DNA from: Symsagittifera roscoffensis
Taxonomy: Eukaryota; Xenacoelomorpha; Acoela; Convolutidae
Reading direction: 5' to 3'
DNA: 64,000 bases
NCBI RefSeq assembly: GCF_963678635.1
Contig: NC_087063.1
Span: 44,620,101-44,684,100 of the forward strand
Numbering within the stretch: the stretch's first letter is position 1; the number at the start of each line of letters is the position of its first letter. A program made the translations under genes and the position numbers. The notes under the pieces are model-generated. The model saw nothing but the letters and a program-made list of their open reading frames with translations, made no database searches and was not told the DNA's origin. This document shows, piece after piece, positions 56,798-64,000 of this stretch.

Positions 56798-57538
56798 ATG
56801 GGAAACCTTCTGAAAGTTGGCCAGATAAATCTCTTCCAAAAGAAAGGAGACAAACAAGATCCTCACAATTACAGAGGAGTGTGCCACCTGGCGATGGGTA
56901 GCAGAATATTGGCACAAATCATAGCAGTCAGACTGAGGAACTGGGCAGAGGATTTGGAGCCCTTGGACGAGAACCAGAACGGTTTACGAACCGGCCGCTC
57001 TACCGCTGACGCCACACAAGTCTTCATTAGAATTGAAGAAGACCTGCAGGACCTCAGAAAAAGAAGAAACTATCAAGGACTGAAGCACAAACAAATGAGC
57101 GATTCAGAAGCGAGACTCTTAGACCTGACCAAAGCCTACCCGAGAGTAAACAAACCTGCCCTCTGGGAAATACTTCGGAGATACGGAATCAAAGGAACTT
57201 TCCTGGACACCATAGTTGACCTCCATGAATCCACATCCTTTGCCATCAGAAGATGCGAGGAGGACAGCGAAGAGTGGACCCCCGGAAGAGGCTTGAGAGA
57301 GGGATGCTCAACCTCGCCAACCATGTTCAACATTTTTCATCATCAAGTGGTTATACGAAAACAAAAAGCATTGACGACCCAGAAACAAGTGGGCATTAAA
57401 TGGAACTGGAGTGCAGGCAGTGAACCTCCGCGCCCACAACACGCTGAAAAGTACAACGGTGAATCGTCCTACAGACATATTTTATCCTCCCTCTTTGCAG
57501 ATGACACCACAATTCTCGAAGAAACTGGAGAGATTTAA
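56798..57538 (+). pseudogene. Reverse transcriptase, unit C (longest open frame, 246 codons)
   Basis: Reads INLFQKKGDKQDPHNYRGVC (K-G-D, N-Y-R entry motif), RLRNWAEDLEPLDENQNGLR, LLDLTKAYPRVNKPALWEIL (motif A region), GRGLREGCSTSPTMFN (motif B) and LFADDTTILEE (motif C, Asp pair at 57500-57505). The catalytic residues are all present, but the frame starts only after an upstream frameshift and ends at TAA at 57536, so the full ORF2 is broken. The upstream linker is 56264-56761. Confidence 0.8.
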
Positions 57539-57839
57539 GACGGTGTCGAATGCGTGAAAGAAGACATGAACTAAGAAAAGAACAACGATGGCAAAGAGGG
57601 GATACTGAAAATTGGCCAGGACAAAGCAGGCAACATACGTATGCTTGGATGCTGAATCAGTCACAGAAAAGATATCAAGAAGAGGAAAAAAAGAGCAGTA
57701 GGCCTCTGGAACAGGATCAAACCTCAGCTCTGGAAAAGCAGGTTAGTCAAAGTCCAACAAGCGAAAGTGGTATAGGCATGCGTAGTAATCGGCCTCCTTT
57801 TCGATGCGTCGCTCCGCACTAGGCGGGTTAGAGAGATGA

Positions 57840-58630
57840 AGTCCCTTCAGGCCTGTATAGACCGTTGTTACTGTTTCATCTGGAGCAATAAGAAAGGACC
57901 TCCGCTAATTGAGATGCAGGAGAAGAGGACGAAAATGCTGGAGACTTGCAATGAGCTTCACGTTAAAACCGTTAGGTGAAAGATAGAAAAAAGAGTACTG
58001 GAGAAAATTGGGCATGTATTACGGATGAAGGATGAACACGCAAATTGCGATCCTGTGGTGGTACGCTGATTTAGAGAATCACCCAAAGTGCAAGGGCCGG
58101 AAATGGAAGACCCGCAAATACTGGCGGACGATACTTCATGAGGCAGGGATAGACTGGAAAGAAGCTCACGACATTTCCGCGTAAAGGAATGATTGGAAAG
58201 CGCTGGTACAAAAGAGAATAATTTATCTGGCGGAGCTGGAGAAAGATAGGGGAAAACAAAGAGACCGGACTTGATCTCCCTCGCAACTTTACGAGTCAGA
58301 CTATAAAGCTTCGATGCAAGATATGTGACAAAAGATACAAGTCTGTGGTAGGACTGAAGATACACAACAAACATGCATGAGACAGCGAGAAAAAGCTTTG
58401 AATGCAACTGATGCGGAAGGACCTTCAGCTTCAAGAACACCAGAGTGAACCACGAAAAGACGTGCAAGAACAACAACGCCGGAGAGGAGAACTCAACTTC
58501 TCGACCAGCTCGAGTATACAGACCAAGAAATATACCGTGCCCCATTTGTCAAAGAGTTCTGTCTGCAACGAACAAGACTGTGAGGCTGTGGACGGAAATA
58601 GTTCTGGGCGTATCTCCTGATAGAAGGTGA
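57840..58630 (+). pseudogene. RT C-terminal region and zinc fingers, unit C
   Basis: Includes the IEKRVLEKIGHVLRMKDEHA block, which unit B has lost, then the arginine/tryptophan-rich block and zinc fingers ending IPCPICQRVLSATNKTVRLW (58445-58630). Confidence 0.6.
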
Positions 58631-58648
58631 TAGACTACGACGACAACG

Positions 58649-58958
58649 ATGGCCAGCAGACTCTTCCCTATCGTGGCTCAAACTGCGGTTAGCATTGCTG
58701 ATAGTAGTGACAACGCCGCCGCCGTAAAAACAGACCAAACTGATGATGACGATTTGGAAAAATGGATGCCATTTTCGAAGATCGTCAACAGCCAGTATCG
58801 TGGGATTGTAACGATTTTCGTCATTGTAACGATTTTCTGTCTGAGTAATTCGCTAACACTGAAAACGTTGTTTGGGACCATCCGGAAATTGACGATGACT
58901 ACTCCGAGGATAGTTTTGCTGTTGAAAATACACAACCATATCGTTCGCTTCAACAACT
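58649..58958 (+). other. Junction segment between units C and D
   Basis: Second copy of the segment at 54527. It shares with that copy an 18-bp internal duplication (ATTTTCGTCATTGTAACG-type) and a 14-bp deletion relative to the third copy. Confidence 0.65.
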
Positions 58959-58971
58959 GGCTCAACCAACC

Positions 58972-59277
58972 TTGACACCTCAACAACCTTTACAGGACGA
59001 GGACGTTCCGAGTCCGCAGACACCGCAAAAACAGATTGGCAAAAAATCCCGATCCGGTTTTTTGAGTTCCGGCTCAGATAATCCAGCATACCTGAGTCGG
59101 CTGCGTATGCGAGCTGAAGACATCGAAGCGAATCCGGATCCAACAAAATCCGGGATGTGCAAGAAGGGCGCCAAAACCAACAGCATCAGGTGCATCTGGT
59201 GCCAAGATTGGATACACCAAAAATGCACCCCCTTGATGAGGAAAGAAATCCAAGAGTTGGGAAGACAAAAGAGATAG
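58972..59277 (+). pseudogene. ORF1-like region, unit D, 2A motif mutated
   Basis: Same as unit C, with core D-I-E-A-N-P-D-P at 59119-59142. It shares the Gly to Asp change with unit C, as expected if C and D come from one parent copy. Confidence 0.7.
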
Positions 59278-59449
59278 TTTTGAATTTACAAAATGCATTG
59301 AAAGCAGAATCAAAAAGAGAAAAAGAAGACCCAACGAAGACGCAACGAAGACGCAAATAAGTTAAGAAGAGAACGAAGGAAAAACAGAACACAAGAGAAA
59401 AGAAGATTGGAAGAGTGCCCCACTCAAGACACTTGGATACCCCAAAACA

Positions 59450-60125
59450 CAATCAAGTTCGCCGCCTTGAACCTCCAAGGGATCTCCACTAGAGAACGAA
59501 ACGGGACCATCTTGAGACGTGTGATGGAACACGTGAAGAAGAGAAATTAGTAAATTGTCTTTGTTTCAGAAGTCTGAACTGAGAGAGGAGTAATTTGGTT
59601 TGGACAAGCTAAAGGTATTCGTCCACTCCCAAAGAAGTGGAAATATCCTTCGAGGATCAGCCCCCAGAGCATGGATAGAGGAAGGTCAGACAAAGAACTT
59701 CGAGGATAGAACCACTATGGTCCGGGTACGCGAATTAGAGCTGGCAGCGGCGTTCCAACCATTGTGGTCAAATGGAAACGGGGGAATTGAAGAGTTCCGG
59801 CACAGTTTGGAGAACGAAATTGCCAGAGTCCCGAAGGGGACTACGGTTGTCATCGGTGGAATTACAATTCCCATTTGGGCAGGAACAGCAAACGGAGAGA
59901 CATTAGTGTAACCAAGGGAATGAAGACCCCAACGAATGAAACATGAGAGGACTTTCTCGATTTGCGTGGAACTCAGAACCTCCAATGGATTAACTATTCT
60001 TACGCGACAACAAGAACAGGGACTTGGTTTAACAACAACACTAGAAAGTGGTACGAGCTTGACGGATTTCTTATGAAAAAACAAGAAAGTCACCTTAGGG
60101 TTGCAGGCTTCAAAGTGACACAATA
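59450..60125 (+). pseudogene. AP-type endonuclease domain, unit D
   Basis: Frame 59600-59911 carries KVFVHSQRSGNILRG and EIARVPKGTTVVIGG before a frameshift in the G-D-x-N motif. The later WYELDGFLM and SDHKPVNLTL blocks remain, but in another frame. Confidence 0.7.
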
Positions 60126-60811
60126 ACTTGTTCTGTCAGACCACAAACCCGTAAACCTCACACTGAAGACGCAAAGCAATAATGGAGACCTTGGTCAGAC
60201 AAGAGAACTCCCAACTTCATTCTTGAGGAACTAGGAATGAAGAGACAAAAACTAAACTAAGAGAGAAAACTAGAGAAAAGCTAGAGGCCCTAAAGAACCC
60301 CACGCCTTCTTAGGGAGAAATAGCGGAAATCTTGACGTCGTCTGCCAAAGAGGCATGCGAGATCAACGAGTAGAAGTTGGAAAACCCTGGGACGATGGGA
60401 CACAAACTAGAGGTAAGAATCCTCTACGACAACGTCAACGGATGTATCAGACGTAGGAAAGAAGCACTTGAAAAAGAATCAGATGACATCGGGGACATAA
60501 GAAGCGAGTGCCAAGAAGCAACCAGGAAAAGAAACTTCGGAAAGAGGCACACGACTCTTCGGCGGATAGGGACTGGAGACAGCTAGCCCAACACGGGAAC
60601 CATCTTGTCTACTGGAGAGTTCGAAAAACACTTCAGAGCCGTCACCAGGGACAGATAAGAACAGGACAGCTCATGACAAACGTTTCGAGAATGCCAGACA
60701 TGACAGGAGATCAGAGACACTTCAAAGTCTATGAAAAACTGCACGAGGAACCATCTCGAGAAGATACAGTCAAGCGGATGAAGGAAGTGAACGAATCGGC
60801 CCTACGCAAAG

Positions 60812-61686
60812 ATGGGGTCAGAATACGATACATGCACAATGCTTGTAGCGCAGTCAGCGAGGAAGCTCATCATTGAAATTGTCTCGGTGATGTTCCTTAA
60901 ACGGGTGGTGGAATGGGACTACCTTCTGAAAGTTGTCCAGATAAACCCCTTCCAAAAGAAAGGAGACAAACAAGATCCTCACAATTACAGAGGAGTGTGC
61001 CTCCTGGCGATGGGTAGCAGAATATTGGCACAAATCATAGCAGTCAGACTGACGAACTGGGCAGAGGATTTGGAGCCCATGGACGAGAACAAGAACGGTT
61101 TACGAACCGGCCGCTCCGCCGCTGATGCCACACAAGTCTTCATTAGAATTGAAGAAGACGTGCAGTACCTCAGAAAAAAAAGAAACCATCAAGGACTGGA
61201 AGCACAAACAACGAACGATCCAGAAGCGAGACTCTTAGACCTGACCAAAGCCTACCCGAGAGTAAACAAACCTGCTCTCTGGGAAATAATTCGGAGATAC
61301 GGAATGAAAGGAGCTTTCCTGGACACCCACAGCCTTCCTGGACATCCACAGCCTTTGTCATCAGGAGACGCGCGGAGGACAGCAATGAGTGGACCCCCAG
61401 AAGAGGCTTGAGAGAGGGATGCTCAACCTCGCCAACCATGTTCAACGTGTACCATCAAGTGGTTATACGAAAACAAAGAACATCGACGACCCAGAATCAA
61501 GTGGGCATAAAGTGGAACTCGATTGCAGGCATTGAAACTCCACACCCACAACACGCTGAAAAGTACAACGGTGAATCGTCCTACAGACATATTTTATCCT
61601 CCCTCTTCGCAGATGACACCACAATTCTCGGAGAAACTGTAGAGATTGAAGACGGTGTCGAATGCGTGAAAGAAGACATGAACTAA
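60812..61686 (+). pseudogene. Reverse transcriptase, unit D, split
   Basis: 60812-61411 holds INPFQKKGDKQDPHNYRGVC, LLDLTKAYPRVNKPALWEII and ends in a scrambled stretch with a repeated CTTCCTGGACA-CCCACAGCC. 61408-61686 resumes in a new frame with REGCSTSPTMFN and LFADDTTILGETVE. The domain is nearly complete in sequence but interrupted. Confidence 0.75.
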
Positions 61687-62404
61687 GAAAAGAGCAACGA
61701 TGGCAAATAGGGGATACTGAAAATTGGCCTGGACAAAGCAGGCAACATACTTGGATGCTGAATCAGTCACAGACAAGATATCAAGAACAGGAAAAAAAAA
61801 GAGCAGTAGGCCTCTGGAACAGGATCAAACCTCAGCTCTGGAAAAGCAGACTAACCAAAGTCCAACAAGCGAAAGTGGTATAGGCATGCGTAGTAATCGG
61901 CCTCCTTTTCGATGCGTCACTCCGCACTAGGCGGGTTAGAGAGATGAAGTCCCTTCAGGCCTGTATAGACCGTTGTTACTGTTTCATCTGGAGCAATAAG
62001 AAAGAACCTCGGCTAATTGAGATGCAGGAGAAGAGGACGAAAATGCTGGAGACTTGCAATGAGCTTCACGTTAAAAGCGTTAGGTGAAAGATAGAAAAAA
62101 GAGTACTGGAGAAAATTGGGCATGTATTACGGATGAAGGATGAACACGCAAATTGCGATCCTGTGGTGGTACGCTGATTTAGAGAATCACCCAAAGTGCA
62201 AGGGCAGGAAATGGAAGACCCGCAAATACTGGCGGACGATACTTCACGAGGCAGGGATGGACTGGAAAGAAGCTCACGATTTTGCCGCGTAAAGAAAGGA
62301 TTGGAAAGCGCTGGTACAAAAGAGAATAATTTATCTGGCGGAGCAGGAGAAAGATAGAGGAAACAAAGAGACACGACCTGACCTCCCTCGCAACTTTACG
62401 AGTC

Positions 62405-62737
62405 AGACTATGAAGCTTCGATGCAAGATATGTGACAAACGATACAAGTCTGTGGTAGGACTGAAGGTACACAACAAACATGCATGAGACAGCGAGAAAA
62501 AGCTTTGAATGCAACTGGTGCGGAAGGACCTTCAGCTTCAAAAACACCAGAGTGAACCACGAAAATACGTGCAAGAACAACAACGCCGGAGAGGAGAACT
62601 CAACTTCTCGACCAGCTCGAGTATACAGACCAAGAAATATACCGTGCCCCATTTGTCAAAGAGTTCTGTCTGCTACGAACAAGGCTGTGAGGCTGTGGAC
62701 GGGAAGAGTTCTGGGCGTATGTCCTGATAGAAGGTGA
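62405..62737 (+). pseudogene. C-terminal zinc-finger region, unit D
   Basis: LRCKICDKRYKSVVGLKVHN forms a C-x2-C-x12-H-x2-H finger up to a TGA. One frame over, FECNWCGRTFSFKNTRVNHE-type gives C-x2-C-x12-H-x3-C, then IPCPICQRVLSATNKAVRLW. Such fingers may bind nucleic acid; zinc fingers close the ORF2 of some LINEs. Confidence 0.65.
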
Positions 62738-62755
62738 TAGACTACGACGACGACG

Positions 62756-63255
62756 ATGGCCAGCAGACTCTTCCCTACGGTCACAAAAACATCGTGGCTC
62801 AAACTGCGGTTAGCATTGCTGATAGTAGTGACAACGCCGCCGCCGTAAAAACCGACCCAACTGATGATGACAATTTGGAAAAATGGATGCCATTTTCGAA
62901 GATCGTCAACAGCCAGTATCGTGGGATTGTAACAATTTTCCGTCTGAATAATTCGCTAACACTCAAAACGTTGTTTGGGACCATCCGGAAATTGATGATG
63001 ACTACTCTGAGGATAGTTTTGCTGTTGAAAATACACAACCATATCGTTCGCTTCAACAACGGATGGAACAGGTCAATAGCAGCTGGCAAACTCCAGACAC
63101 CGATCTGATTCGGGCAGCAGAAACCAACGACAGTGATATACATAGCGGGGATATCACCGATCAAGAGGCCAATACTTCCGACGAAGATGAGTCATCATTC
63201 TTCAACGATTCGTTTTTCGATAATGAAGCAGTTGAAGAAGAAAATCCATTTCAGT
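62756..63255 (+). other. Third junction segment, running into an acidic open frame
   Basis: The fullest copy of the junction sequence. The frame VVWDHPEIDDDYSEDSFAVE continues past the point where units C and D start (63060), as RMEQVNSSWQTPDTDLIRAA and on to a Ser/Asp/Glu-rich end (SGDITDQEANTSDEDESSFF). It then runs into T-rich DNA. This may be the original 3' flank of the array or the N-terminus of a further element copy. No known family was recognised. Confidence 0.5.
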
Positions 63256-64000
63256 TTTTTTTCAAGACTCTGGTCGAAACATTCGGTGTTACTTGCTCAC
63301 TAACCGACTATCCTTGTTTTCAAAAAGGTTTTCTTTTATTCTGGCTTTCAAATTGCCGTGAGAACCAAATTTTGAAATGATTTTTAATTTGTTCAAACGT
63401 TATTTGAAATATCTTTAACAGGTGTGAAAAGTTTTTGTGGACATGACATACGATTTTGAAGAATTCGTTTTTAGAAATTGTTTTAGAAAGTAAGAAATGT
63501 TTTGTTATTTTCTGAACGAATAGTTCCTGAATCACACGTTTTGTTGCATAATTAATTTGAACTTTTTCCAAAACTTATGTGAAAAACACTGCAGTTTGTG
63601 TTTTTTTTATTCCGTATGTAATTGTTTTTGGGGATTAAATAAGAAATATAATTCTATGTAGCCAAAAATACTGTCTGCATCCAAGTACGCGTAAATAGTT
63701 GGTTATAATGAACAACTTTGTTGATTTCTTGACAATTTTATTTGATTTTGTTCGCAAAATTAGGTGCTTACAGGTTTTTTATTACCCTTGCGTTCAGCAA
63801 GGGTAATGCATTCGGTTACTAGACTTTTTCCGTAAAAAACTTTAGACACAGGACTCGCTCTTTTCATCTGAACTCAACTCCTGATAGCCTTTGTTATCAA
63901 CAGATATACCACTCCAAACTATTTTTTTCTGCATGTTCTCTACGAATTTACCTTCTTATGTTGGTTTTGATTTTACCGACTCGATTTGTTAAGTTTTCAG
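63256..64000. other. AT-rich end region, no gene; candidate Helitron 3' end
   Basis: No coding frame supported. A perfect 11-bp inverted repeat (ATTACCCTTGC-GTTCA-GCAAGGGTAAT) lies at 63781-63807, and CTAG follows 11 nt later (63819-63822). Confidence 0.4.

Larger units (their letters stand above)
54837..58648 (+). mobile_element. Non-LTR retrotransposon unit C
   Basis: About 3.8 kb, starting within ORF1 (CCCAACCAATCTTGACACC) and lacking the ATG found in copies A and B. It retains the endonuclease, the best RT frame of the array, and C-terminal fingers. It shares many stops with units B and D. Confidence 0.8.
58959..62755 (+). mobile_element. Non-LTR retrotransposon unit D
   Basis: About 3.8 kb, the same truncated start as unit C (GGCTCAACCAACCTTGACACC) and the same domain order. 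The endonuclease has lost a base in the G-D-x-N motif (GGTGGAATTACAATTCCC). RT is split by a local scramble near 61330. Confidence 0.8.

Noticed and set aside
1-64000. CRISPR array, prokaryotic operons or rRNA genes
   Set aside because: No regularly spaced identical short repeats, no ribosome-binding-site pattern and no rRNA-like sequence were seen. Introns and metazoan transposons dominate.

Overview
The window looks like AT-rich nuclear DNA from an invertebrate animal; the exact taxon cannot be read from it. There is no operon-like packing. Coding sequence is broken by introns with GT-AG borders. Most of the DNA is mobile-element derived: a BEL/Pao retrotransposon, a Polinton/Maverick relic, a 2A-carrying non-LTR retrotransposon, Helentron-like HINE repeats and several inverted-repeat elements. 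There are no bacterial operons, rRNAs or CRISPR arrays.

Layout. 1-10 kb: a nursery of about 500-bp HINE-like repeats. Three tandem 1.49-kb units each carry one HINE, and an inverted copy and a head-to-tail pair follow. 10.4-24.3 kb: the only host gene I can support. It is a plus-strand gene for a secreted S1 (trypsin-fold) serine protease homologue. Four exons are visible, and every catalytic-triad position is substituted (His to Val, Asp to Ser, Ser to Glu). Its second intron holds a decayed BEL/Pao element (11.76-18.35 kb). Its third intron holds a long inverted-repeat element and a repeat that encodes a membrane peptide. 24.5-28.5 kb: two more HINE copies and two MITE-like elements, one with a clear 9-bp target-site duplication. 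29-36.8 kb: minus-strand remains of a Polinton/Maverick, with capsid-module genes, a retroviral-type integrase and unidentified ORFs. 37.3-50.9 kb: a direct duplication of about 7 kb. Each copy carries a broken Polinton-type family-B DNA polymerase gene on the plus strand, T-rich 0.55-kb repeats, and the 5' part of a non-LTR retrotransposon. 50-63.2 kb: that retrotransposon forms a head-to-tail array of three decayed units. Each has a 2A-like peptide, a PHD-like finger, an AP-type endonuclease, a reverse transcriptase and C-terminal zinc fingers, and about 320 bp of non-core sequence joins the units. 63.3-64 kb: no gene, but a possible Helitron 3' terminus.

How it fits together. The tandem structures (HINE-flanked 1.49-kb units, the 7-kb Polinton/LINE duplication, the LINE array, a 431-bp endonuclease duplication) share lesions between copies. 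This suggests that recombination-driven amplification, and not fresh transposition, shaped the window. None of the autonomous elements seen here has intact genes. The protease-homologue exons keep open frames and compatible splice phases, so that gene may still be functional.
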